A stretch of DNA of 21,339 nt from a virus, in the IMG/VR virus record IMGVR_UViG_3300030406_001509, positions 1 to 21,339 of that record. One strand, written 5' to 3'. The position numbers and the translations under genes were made by a program. Below, piece after piece: positions 6,328-13,331 of this stretch. The notes under the pieces were generated by a model. The model saw nothing but the letters and a program-made list of their open reading frames with translations. It was not told the origin of the DNA and did no database searches. Position 1 is the first letter of the stretch. Each line of letters starts with the position of its first letter.

Positions 6328-6665
6328 TCATCTACCTCATCTTCGTATTCTTGATCTATCGCTACTGCTGATCCAGAATAGTTTGTTAAAATTTCCTGCT
6401 CGACTAATAATAGATATCTTCTTAAATCTCTAATATCGTCTAACAGACCTGCTTCGCCTTGAAATATCTGACCCGCTTCGAATACGTCCCAACCATGTTT
6501 TTCTGATTGGTGTTCTATCCTATCGAATTTACGGGCTAACATCATAAAGGCTCCAACCCCACCCCTACGTTTCCAAGAGTCACCGTAAGATGTCTCTGCT
6601 GTACGTAAAGCTGAAAGATCGTTTTGTGCCACTTCTTTCATCTTCTCCCAATTAGTATCACTCAT
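6324..6665 (-). CDS. Nmad1/MazG-like (DUF1599-type) putative nucleotide-metabolism protein, 113 aa
   Basis: The pattern YGDSWKRRGGVGAFMMLARK (about residues 27-46) followed by DRIE and a later LLDDIRDLRRYLLLVEQE is like small phage all-alpha proteins resembling the 'nucleotide modification associated domain 1' (Nmad1/DUF1599) and MazG-type NTP pyrophosphatases. Those have acidic helices that bind metal; here Glu/Asp pairs occur in DDIRDLRRY. Likely role: handling or hydrolysing a nucleotide so that the dNTP pool suits modified-DNA synthesis. It directly follows the synthase-fold gene with an ATGA overlap and has AAAGGAG upstream, which supports a nucleotide role. The family call is from memory and moderate; no activity can be shown. 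Confidence 0.6.
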   Translation of the reverse strand: MSDTNWEKMKEVAQNDLSALRTAETSYGDSWKRRGGVGAFMMLARKFDRIEHQSEKHGWDVFEAGQIFQGEAGLLDDIRDLRRYLLLVEQEILTNYSGSAVAIDQEYEDEVDE

Positions 6666-7720
6666 ATAGTCTCCTTTGGTTTATTAATTAAAGTTACTTT
6701 GCCAGACTTGTCTCTTTTCTTTATCCAATTAAAACAAGCTAACATCCAATCAACAGGTTCAATCTCTTGTACGTGTCGATATGAATTCTCTATATCGTTA
6801 TCTTTATACGCCTTGTAAGCCATTACCATAGGTTTAGCTATTTTCCGTATAGCGTATGATTTCCACTCGTAAGTCGTTCCCAACATACTATCGAAGAATA
6901 TATGTAATTCATCGTCTAAATGGGGACACGGTCTAATACTATCAGGCTCCGATGCAAAAGATCGATATTTATAATCTTTCAACTTATCGTAAGGATTTAC
7001 CCAATGCTCTCTAAAAGTCATAGGGTCTATTTTTAAATGTTTAACTCTTTTCCAAACTTCATTAGGGTAGACATGAAAGCTATCACTAATCTGTCTGTAT
7101 CTTCCTGGATGAACACCAATCTTATACGCCATGTATTCTTGTAGCATAGACATATGCACAACGTTAGCTCCATAGGCTCCCCAAAGCATATCGTTACTAC
7201 GGCAACAAACAGTCATATCTAATTCGTTATCTCTCACCTTAAAGTAAATATTAGTATTACAAGGAGCGTCTTTCGTTGGTTTACCTAAGTCATCTACAGG
7301 AGACCACATCTGTAAAACACAGCGTCTATCATCTGGATTATTACGTAGTATATTCACTATCATCGTAATCTGATTAAAATTAAAATTAGCTCTCCATCGA
7401 AAACCGTAAGCACCGTGTAGTGTTTTGCCATCGTCTGAAAAATCTTCCATAGACTTTACAAAGAAAGTTAAAGGCTCAAGATCTTCTCTACCCGCTAACA
7501 TCCACAAACCTTCTATAAAATGGAAAAATGGGTTAGCGTCTCTATCTTTAATTAAACAAACTCTCTCCCACGGTCTCTCGTAGACCGTAGTAACAGGTTC
7601 TAAAGCCTCGAAGGTAACGCCGTTTCTACTTTCTTGCACCCTAAAATTTCTTGGATCTTGAAAAAGGTCTATGCCTTTTAACAAAACTTCGTTTATATTC
7701 CTACCTAATAAGACATTCAT
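6662..7720 (-). CDS. Thymidylate synthase / pyrimidine hydroxymethylase-fold enzyme, 352 aa
   Basis: Motifs of the thymidylate synthase superfamily are visible: the phosphate-binding arginine pair (DDRRCVLQ, Arg132-133), catalytic Cys154 in APCNTN, RSND (174-177), Asn186 in GAYGANVV, and the ribose-binding His216-x-Tyr218 in SFHVYPN. Asn186 aligns with E. coli Asn177, which selects dUMP; dCMP hydroxymethylases have Asp there. The residue after the catalytic Cys is Asn rather than the usual His. The long C-terminus (250-352) lacks a normal thymidylate synthase tail. The product could be dTMP, or 5-hydroxymethyl-dUMP for modified DNA. I favour the latter because of the adjacent modification-family gene (7919-8830). 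The start is supported by AGGAG and an ATGA overlap. Confidence 0.88.
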   Translation of the reverse strand: MNVLLGRNINEVLLKGIDLFQDPRNFRVQESRNGVTFEALEPVTTVYERPWERVCLIKDRDANPFFHFIEGLWMLAGREDLEPLTFFVKSMEDFSDDGKTLHGAYGFRWRANFNFNQITMIVNILRNNPDDRRCVLQMWSPVDDLGKPTKDAPCNTNIYFKVRDNELDMTVCCRSNDMLWGAYGANVVHMSMLQEYMAYKIGVHPGRYRQISDSFHVYPNEVWKRVKHLKIDPMTFREHWVNPYDKLKDYKYRSFASEPDSIRPCPHLDDELHIFFDSMLGTTYEWKSYAIRKIAKPMVMAYKAYKDNDIENSYRHVQEIEPVDWMLACFNWIKKRDKSGKVTLINKPKETI

Positions 7721-7935
7721 AACAGCTCCTGATGTCCGCTTACTATCTCTGTAATTAAATTATGTATGTCGCTTGTTGAAAGCTGTGGTAATTTCTTCTT
7801 AATAAAACCTACAGCCATTTCTTGATCAGCCGCCACCTTTAAGTAGAACGCTACTTCTAAAAACTGTGTGTAATAGATATCTACTAAATCACCGTATTGA
7901 TCTATCAAGTCTATAAATTCATCCTCTAATGTCAT
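7717..7935 (-). CDS. Hypothetical acidic helical protein, 72 aa
   Basis: No family is recognised. The protein is acidic and looks wholly helical: EDEFIDLIDQYGDLVDIYY, then EVAFYLKVAADQEMAVGFIKKKL, then an Asp/His-containing tail. It overlaps its upstream neighbour by 17 bases and its downstream neighbour by 4 (ATGA), so it lies between two predicted base-modification enzymes. Its Shine-Dalgarno (GGAGAAAG) is somewhat distant from the ATG at 7935. It might be a small subunit or adaptor of the cassette, but this rests only on position. Confidence 0.68.
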   Translation of the reverse strand: MTLEDEFIDLIDQYGDLVDIYYTQFLEVAFYLKVAADQEMAVGFIKKKLPQLSTSDIHNLITEIVSGHQELL

Positions 7936-8830
7936 AATTACTTTCTCCGTTTGATCCGCAATCTTCTATAATAGGAAGATCGCTAGGTTTAAAAATTGAT
8001 CTTGTTCTGCCTTCGCCTTTATATATTCGTGAGTATTTATCAAACTCACATAAACCACCCTCTATCTCTCGTAACTCAAACTCGTTAGAAGAACGAGCTA
8101 TCAAAGGTGATAGATTACCCTCGCATAAAGAATAGAGTTCTACCATCTCACCGCACCAATCGTGAGTACGTCTAGTGTATTTTAAATCTCTACCTGTTAG
8201 CCTATTCAGTCCTCGCATGGCTCCTGGTCCCGCATTAGCCCAAGTATAGATATCGTTAGCTTGATTAAGAATGCAAGTATGTCTAAGATCGGTAACTACT
8301 TCATACGCCATGAACGGTCCCATGTAAGGATAAGCTCGTATAATCTTCCAAAAAGTTTCTAGATTACAGCCCTTAGATTGTTCTATAAGGTATTCTCTAT
8401 CGTTCCACATATGGCTAATACACTCAGCGACTCCAGATACTTTATCCATGCCGTTAGGTGTTTTTATAATGTAAGCACCCGTGATCCACTGATCTTGCTC
8501 CTTAATTAAATCGATAGCTTTCTGCCTATCCCAATTAAATAACAGATCGTTTTCTATCAAAGTTCTACCTGTATCTATTAGATTAAACCATCTAAAAATA
8601 ACCGTAGCCATAAAAACATCGGGATCATCTTTTAGAGGTTCTCTTATGTGTCGTCTAAACCAACGAGTAGTTCTATCGTCCTCTCTAAAAACCTGACAGA
8701 ATTTATAATTATTAAATATTGGATCTTTCGAGTACGGTGGAGTCTCATCCGTCTGTTCTTTAACATAACGGATGGACTCCCGCTCATTTATCCAATAGAA
8801 ATATCTATCAAGTTCTTCTTGAATGAACAT
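7919..8830 (-). CDS. 5-hmdU DNA kinase helical-domain / alpha-glutamyl-putrescinyl-thymine pyrophosphorylase family protein, 303 aa
   Basis: I recognise the family by several blocks in order: WINERESI (13-20), DPIFNNYKFC then REDDRTTRW (36-57), the helix-hairpin-helix-like YPYMGPFMAYEVVTDL (167-182), WANAGPGAMRGLNRLTG (197-213) and REIEGGLCEFDKYSR (254-268). These mark the helical domain predicted by Iyer and colleagues (2013) to act in thymine hypermodification, with a DNA-glycosylase-like fold. Members include the helical part of 5-hydroxymethyl-dU DNA kinases and amino acid:DNA transferases. No Walker A/B kinase motif is present, so this copy has only the helical domain. It likely acts on 5-hmdU in phage DNA, installing or exchanging a group. 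The ATG overlaps the methyltransferase stop by one base (TAATG). Confidence 0.82.
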   Translation of the reverse strand: MFIQEELDRYFYWINERESIRYVKEQTDETPPYSKDPIFNNYKFCQVFREDDRTTRWFRRHIREPLKDDPDVFMATVIFRWFNLIDTGRTLIENDLLFNWDRQKAIDLIKEQDQWITGAYIIKTPNGMDKVSGVAECISHMWNDREYLIEQSKGCNLETFWKIIRAYPYMGPFMAYEVVTDLRHTCILNQANDIYTWANAGPGAMRGLNRLTGRDLKYTRRTHDWCGEMVELYSLCEGNLSPLIARSSNEFELREIEGGLCEFDKYSRIYKGEGRTRSIFKPSDLPIIEDCGSNGESNYDIRG

Positions 8831-9672
8831 TACTTCTTAGTTAATCTCCAAGCACAGTTATTAGCTCGTTCAGGATAAAACATAGCCGCAACCATTCTAA
8901 AAAATTGTCTACCGAAACGTTCCTCTAAATAGACCATCATATCATCCGTCCACCATCTTGCGTCAGGATCCGCCTGTACTTTCTTAAAATTAGGTATTTG
9001 TATAAACGTACCTGTAACCGCCTGCACATGAAAGTTTCTTTCTAGTTCTTGTTTAAGTTCTTGAAAACCCCACTCATAAACATGATCTTCAGGCAACTTA
9101 TCGTTAGAGCCATCATGATTAGGTGTAGACACATAAGCTATACCTGTAGGTCGCATAACACGAGCTGCCTCGTCTAGCCATGGGGGGACAAACTCTCTAC
9201 CCATATGTTCAATAACTTCCGTAGACCAAAAGAAATCTATACTTTCATCAGGTAAATCAAGTTTAGGATTAACCGTCAAGTCTTGTATACGTATCTCGCC
9301 GTTGAAGTTTTTAAACCACGTAGATTCTTCTAACCTACCCCCTGCATTAGACCAAAATGGGTTTTCTAACTCACACGCTGGATCGATATCGTAGCCGTAA
9401 TAAGATCGGATAATATCGGACTTTTTAACTACGTATGCCTTATATAAACAACGTAAAGCCCAACACTCTCCACAACCTATTTCTAAAGTGTCTAAGGGTC
9501 TCCCTAACGCTTTTGCATGTTCTATGCACAAACTAGCTATCTTATCGAAACGACTCATATGAGCTAACTCATCGGGTCTCCAATTACCTAGAACTCCAGC
9601 ACTAGCTAAATCCATTCTAGTATTTTTACTGTCATTTTCATTAACAGTAAGTTTTCTTCTTATAGATGACAT
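8830..9672 (-). CDS. Class I SAM-dependent methyltransferase, 280 aa
   Basis: A Rossmann-fold methyltransferase is clear: motif I LEIGCGE (63-69), the acidic end of strand 2 at YDID (94-97), an Asp at IQDL (129-132), FFWSTEVIEHM (147-157) and a RPTGIAYVSTPN strand (174-185). The order matches the Methyltransf_11/UbiE-like group, not DNA N6-adenine (no NPPY) or 5-cytosine (no Pro-Cys) enzymes. The substrate could be a small group on a modified base, a nucleotide or a surface molecule. It is the first gene of the cassette, directly under promoter P4, with a strong AGAAAGGAG upstream. Its neighbour at 7919-8830 suggests a role in tailoring modified DNA; this is inference. Confidence 0.88.
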   Translation of the reverse strand: MSSIRRKLTVNENDSKNTRMDLASAGVLGNWRPDELAHMSRFDKIASLCIEHAKALGRPLDTLEIGCGECWALRCLYKAYVVKKSDIIRSYYGYDIDPACELENPFWSNAGGRLEESTWFKNFNGEIRIQDLTVNPKLDLPDESIDFFWSTEVIEHMGREFVPPWLDEAARVMRPTGIAYVSTPNHDGSNDKLPEDHVYEWGFQELKQELERNFHVQAVTGTFIQIPNFKKVQADPDARWWTDDMMVYLEERFGRQFFRMVAAMFYPERANNCAWRLTKK

Positions 9673-9698
9673 ATTTTCTCCTTTCTAAAAGTTAAACC

Positions 9699-9728
9699 AT
9701 TTTACTTTATTAATAGTTACAAAGTAAA
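9699..9728 (-). promoter_or_regulatory. Leftward promoter P4 (GCTTTACT family) before the modification cassette
   Basis: On the minus strand TTTACT (9728-9723, within GTGCTTTACTTT) is followed after 18 bases by TAAAAT (9704-9699). The -35 motif overlaps the last codons of the UvrD-type gene (Cys-Phe-Thr-Leu-stop). Transcription would start near 9692 and give a short leader to the methyltransferase gene, making the cassette its own unit. Confidence 0.7.
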
Positions 9729-11210
9729 GCACTTCGTGGACTGCGGTTCTATCAAATAAAGATTCTGTTTTGTTCTTGTTAAACCTACGTAAAACACCCT
9801 GTTTTCATCGTCAGGGTTTTTCTGATAATTTTTATAAACTCTACTTGTTATATCGGTTATTAATACGACATTGGTTGCTTCCCCACCTTTTGCAGCATGT
9901 ATCGTTGATAAACGTATACGTGGTTCTTTAGTAATCTTTTCGCCTCTACGTAACATAGCTCTTATGTAACTAATCTCTTTCGGACTAATCAATGTAAAAA
10001 CATCATACCAATTACCTTGTGGTAAATCAGGGAAGTCAGCTTTTAATTCTACGTAATCCTTAGTCTTAAAATCTAAATTATCTATCTTCTTATAGTTCTG
10101 TACCTTTACGTACTTAAATAAATCAACACAATCTGCTAAAGCTATACGACCACCCTTCATCAAAGATTGCCAACTTAATACTGCTTTTACTTTCTTCTCT
10201 GATATACTCGGTCTACCTTTTACCTCAAAAAACCACCCCTCGTTCCTACAGTATTCATCTACTTCTTCTAATAAATAATTTGTTCTAGCTAAAACAAGCC
10301 AATCACCCTCGTCCATATTTACTAATGATATGTTAGGTTCCCAACGTACCATGCCTTGTTCTTTTCTAGGCTCCCATACTTTATGTACTCTTGATCTAAC
10401 TTGACCAATACACTTCGTTGCTATCCCGTGTACAGAGGCAGGCACTCTGTGAGATTGTTTTAACACCATGGCGTCTTTAGAATTACTAATCAGGTATTCG
10501 ACATCAGCTCCCGCCCACTTATAAATAGCTTGATCGTCATCACCCGCTACGTAAATCTTCTTAGCCTTCTCTGCCATCTTCCGCACTACAGCCCACTGTA
10601 ACGGTGATAAGTCTTGTGCCTCGTCTACAAACATAACATCTAAAAAAGGTACAGCACCTTCTTCTAAAAACATTTGTAACATATCTGTATAATCAACTAA
10701 CAATCTATCTTTCTTAAATAACTCTAAACCTCTAGCAAAACGTTCTAATTCAAACCAACCCACAGCATCATCAACTTCGTGCCACTGTTCTGATAACGGT
10801 ATGTTCTTCATACGAGCTAAATTTTCTATAAACGCTAATCTATCATCATGTGTCATAGCAAACAAATGACCGTCTTCTGATGTAGTTCTACCTGTAAGAC
10901 GTATGTTTAGTTTTTCATTTAAATCTAAGATATTAGATTTATTCATCACGTTTTCTTTAGATAATCCCAACTGTCTAAAAGCTAAAGAGTGTAGTGTTCG
11001 AAAGAAAGGGAGATCACGGTTCGATATGGAAAACCTATTGATCGCCCTCTCTTTCCCCTCATTAACAGCTTTCTTAGTGAAGGTAAAAAATCCTATCTTC
11101 TCTGGCTCGGTTCCTGTTTCTAACTCATCCTCTATTAAACCTAATAAAGTGCTAGTCTTTCCTGTACCAGGAGGTCCAAGTATCATCTGTGTATGGCTAG
11201 GTAAAGTCAT
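9717..11210 (-). CDS. UvrD/Rep-type superfamily 1A DNA helicase, 497 aa
   Basis: All main SF1A motifs are visible: Walker A GPPGTGKT (12-19), motif Ia FTFTKKAV, Walker B VDEAQD (195-200), motif III GDDDQAIYKW (223-232), motif IV-like LKQSHRVP, motif V STIHAAKGGE (435-444) and motif VI YVGLTRTK (474-481). At 497 residues it is shorter than cellular UvrD, with reduced 1B/2B insertions, as in many phage helicases. It unwinds DNA with 3'-5' polarity in known relatives, probably for replication or recombination. The ATG at 11210 overlaps the previous stop (ATGA) with a weak Shine-Dalgarno. Its last codons contain the -35 part of promoter P4. Confidence 0.95.
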   Translation of the reverse strand: MTLPSHTQMILGPPGTGKTSTLLGLIEDELETGTEPEKIGFFTFTKKAVNEGKERAINRFSISNRDLPFFRTLHSLAFRQLGLSKENVMNKSNILDLNEKLNIRLTGRTTSEDGHLFAMTHDDRLAFIENLARMKNIPLSEQWHEVDDAVGWFELERFARGLELFKKDRLLVDYTDMLQMFLEEGAVPFLDVMFVDEAQDLSPLQWAVVRKMAEKAKKIYVAGDDDQAIYKWAGADVEYLISNSKDAMVLKQSHRVPASVHGIATKCIGQVRSRVHKVWEPRKEQGMVRWEPNISLVNMDEGDWLVLARTNYLLEEVDEYCRNEGWFFEVKGRPSISEKKVKAVLSWQSLMKGGRIALADCVDLFKYVKVQNYKKIDNLDFKTKDYVELKADFPDLPQGNWYDVFTLISPKEISYIRAMLRRGEKITKEPRIRLSTIHAAKGGEATNVVLITDITSRVYKNYQKNPDDENRVFYVGLTRTKQNLYLIEPQSTKCFTL

Positions 11211-11794
11211 AAGCCTGACCTAAAAGTCATATTGATTCTATCGCCTAGCGGTCCCATAACTTCAGGAACTGCGTGTGTACTATTCATTTGTGAGTACCCA
11301 TCAAATAACATAATATCGCCGTGTTCCATAATGTAAGATTCTTTTTTAACTATCTCTTTATGTTCAATATTTATATCACTCGTATTACAGTTATCTTTTA
11401 TCTGTCCGCTATACTCAATCCACTCAAAAACTCTAGGTGATCCGAAAGAAGCAGATAAAACAATATCATCGTATTCAGGAACTGTATCAGAATGATGGGG
11501 TATACCCTCACCCATGTGAGAATAATAACCACACAAACAAAAAGTAAATCTAACTTTTTTACCTAATACTTGTTCCGCTACTCGTTCTGCTGCTGCTTTT
11601 ATAAACGGCATAAAGATCACAGAATCCCACCGCTCAGGGTTCATATGCTTTCCTGCATAGTTAAAAGACCCATCACCAAAACCCCTAGTTGGTCTGCCTT
11701 TAACTACCTTTCCTTCATACACCCTTGTTTGCGGTGGGTTCCACTTCTCGAAAAATGGATTAAACATTAACGCTTCTTTTATGAACTCTTTCAT
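11207..11794 (-). CDS. AlkB-like 2-oxoglutarate/Fe(II) dioxygenase, 195 aa
   Basis: The iron-binding triad and 2-oxoglutarate site of AlkB-type enzymes are visible: H-x-D at His101-Ser-Asp103 (PHHSDTVPEYDD), distal His174 (STHAVPEV), and RINMTFR (Arg186 to Arg192), which matches the R-x-N-x-T-F-R of E. coli AlkB. Characterised AlkB proteins remove methyl groups oxidatively from N1-methyladenine and N3-methylcytosine. Between core strands, residues 130-156 form an extra loop. Possible roles are alkylation repair of phage DNA or hydroxylation of a base as part of modification. The ATG at 11794 overlaps the primase stop (ATGA), with no good Shine-Dalgarno, so coupling is likely. Confidence 0.88.
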   Translation of the reverse strand: MKEFIKEALMFNPFFEKWNPPQTRVYEGKVVKGRPTRGFGDGSFNYAGKHMNPERWDSVIFMPFIKAAAERVAEQVLGKKVRFTFCLCGYYSHMGEGIPHHSDTVPEYDDIVLSASFGSPRVFEWIEYSGQIKDNCNTSDINIEHKEIVKKESYIMEHGDIMLFDGYSQMNSTHAVPEVMGPLGDRINMTFRSGL

Positions 11795-13314
11795 ATCAAA
11801 CTATCATCGAAGTCTGGTAAATCATGAGGTTCTTCTTGAGCTTGGAACTCCTCTATAAACCATACATTAACACCTTTTCCTTTTATGTTAAAAAAGTGCG
11901 GCTCTCCACTTAACTGTTTTAATTTAGCTGTTAATTTATTTCTAGGGTAATCTTTAAAATTATTCCTGTGTAAATACTCCATTAAGTCGTTAAGTCTAAA
12001 ATAAGTTTTACCTTTATTCGTCCATGGCTTATGTAACAAAAGTTCGTCTCTTTCCCTTGCAGGTCGCTCTGTGCAAAACGTTTCTAAAAGCTCTAAAAAA
12101 TGTCCTTCAGTAGAAGATTCTTTCGGCACCTCTACAATCGTCAAACTATCTAACAGTTGTTGGATAATCTGTCGCCAAACATTTTCTTTTACCTTTGGCG
12201 GTATTTTATTTAAAGCGTCCATACACTTTCTTTGAAACCTGTTTTGATTTAACAAATCATCTGTTTCTAACTCTAGTCTGCCACCTTCCACATCTAAAAA
12301 CCATATCGGCGGCTCACTATCTTGTTTTGTTAAATTACTAAATAAAGGTGTGCCTGAACTTGCTCCTATACCAAACTTTTTAGTCCGACATAGTGGACTA
12401 TTACAATGGCTTGCTATAGGTTGATCATTACACCTGTAAAAGTAATCTTTTCTATTCAACTGTTTAATCACAGTTAAAACCTCTTGTGCTACTAATGGGG
12501 GCTGCATATACTGCACGTTTATTTCTTCTATTCGTTTTTCCCAATCATCAGGGTATTTTTTACGTAAGAACACACCAATGTTAAATAGTCCCGAGTTTCT
12601 TGTACCCTTCGGAAAGCCTTGCACAACTAAGTGTTGTAAACAAGGCGGTGATTGATCTAGCCAATCTATATTCTCTGTTAAAGGATTTATCTCTAAACTT
12701 TCTAAACTTTCTGGTGTTAAACATTTTTCCTCTGCTAACGTTAAAAACTCTTGAGGTGATAAAGCTTCGCCTTTTAATCCATATGCATATCTAGTGGAGT
12801 TCTCTCCGCCAAAGAATGGCATATTTAAAGTGCTGCCTCTATCGCCACGTTCTAGTAACAGTTGTGTCTGTTTAGGAAATATCTCTGCTTGACCAAAACC
12901 TAAAGCTGCGGCTAACTGTCGTAGCTTTCGTTGTATCATCGATGCAGAAACGGGCTCGCTCACGAATAAATAAACGTGAGCTCCGCCGCTTTTACTCCTA
13001 CAAACTATGAGAGGTAATTCATACTTAGCTATCTTTTTAGATAAACTTTTGAGATCTAACTGATACTCGTCAACATCTATTGCACCCCATACACAAGAAT
13101 TATTCTCGTCTATAGGGACAATACCTATGCTTTGTTTACCCGCCAGATGATTATCCCATAACTGAAGTACAGCATCATCATCTAACTCTTTAGAGATAGT
13201 AATATTTTTACCGTTCTCTTTACCATCTTCTCGTTGGTCGTTACTAGCAGTAAACGTTCCGTAAGCTTGGCGAAGTCCCGCAAATCGTGTAGCAAATTCT
13301 TTTGCTAACGTCAT
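11791..13314 (-). CDS. Archaeo-eukaryotic-type (AEP/PrimPol-like) primase, 507 aa
   Basis: The AEP core is visible: AIDVDEY (Asp80, Asp82), RSKSGGAHVYLF (106-117, with the S-x-H pattern) and EIFPKQ (144-149). A helical segment follows (GFPKGTRNSGLFNIGVFLRKK), as in PriCT-type regions. Next come clustered Cys/His residues around 295-309 (YRCN, HCNSPLC) that may bind zinc, and the C-terminal region (about 410-490) looks like a winged helix. Related domains occur in phage primases and the TOTE-type primase group. Likely function: RNA/DNA primer synthesis at the phage fork. AGGAG lies six bases before the ATG at 13314; a 17-base gap separates it from the preceding gene. Confidence 0.85.
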   Translation of the reverse strand: MTLAKEFATRFAGLRQAYGTFTASNDQREDGKENGKNITISKELDDDAVLQLWDNHLAGKQSIGIVPIDENNSCVWGAIDVDEYQLDLKSLSKKIAKYELPLIVCRSKSGGAHVYLFVSEPVSASMIQRKLRQLAAALGFGQAEIFPKQTQLLLERGDRGSTLNMPFFGGENSTRYAYGLKGEALSPQEFLTLAEEKCLTPESLESLEINPLTENIDWLDQSPPCLQHLVVQGFPKGTRNSGLFNIGVFLRKKYPDDWEKRIEEINVQYMQPPLVAQEVLTVIKQLNRKDYFYRCNDQPIASHCNSPLCRTKKFGIGASSGTPLFSNLTKQDSEPPIWFLDVEGGRLELETDDLLNQNRFQRKCMDALNKIPPKVKENVWRQIIQQLLDSLTIVEVPKESSTEGHFLELLETFCTERPARERDELLLHKPWTNKGKTYFRLNDLMEYLHRNNFKDYPRNKLTAKLKQLSGEPHFFNIKGKGVNVWFIEEFQAQEEPHDLPDFDDSLI

Positions 13315-13331
13315 TAGTTACTCCTGTTATC

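Noticed and set aside
6662-7720. Calling the synthase-fold gene simply thyA
   Set aside because: The Cys neighbour and the long C-terminus are atypical and the neighbour is a hypermodification-family gene, so a plain thymidylate synthase label would overstate certainty.
10903-11223. Rightward open frame of 106 codons antisense to the helicase gene
   Set aside because: It lies entirely over well-conserved helicase motifs on the other strand, has no convincing ribosome-binding site and encodes a low-information Ser/Leu-rich sequence. Other plus-strand frames (for example 224-412, 6179-6433, 16841-17098, 17953-18168, 19257-19541) were rejected for the same reason.
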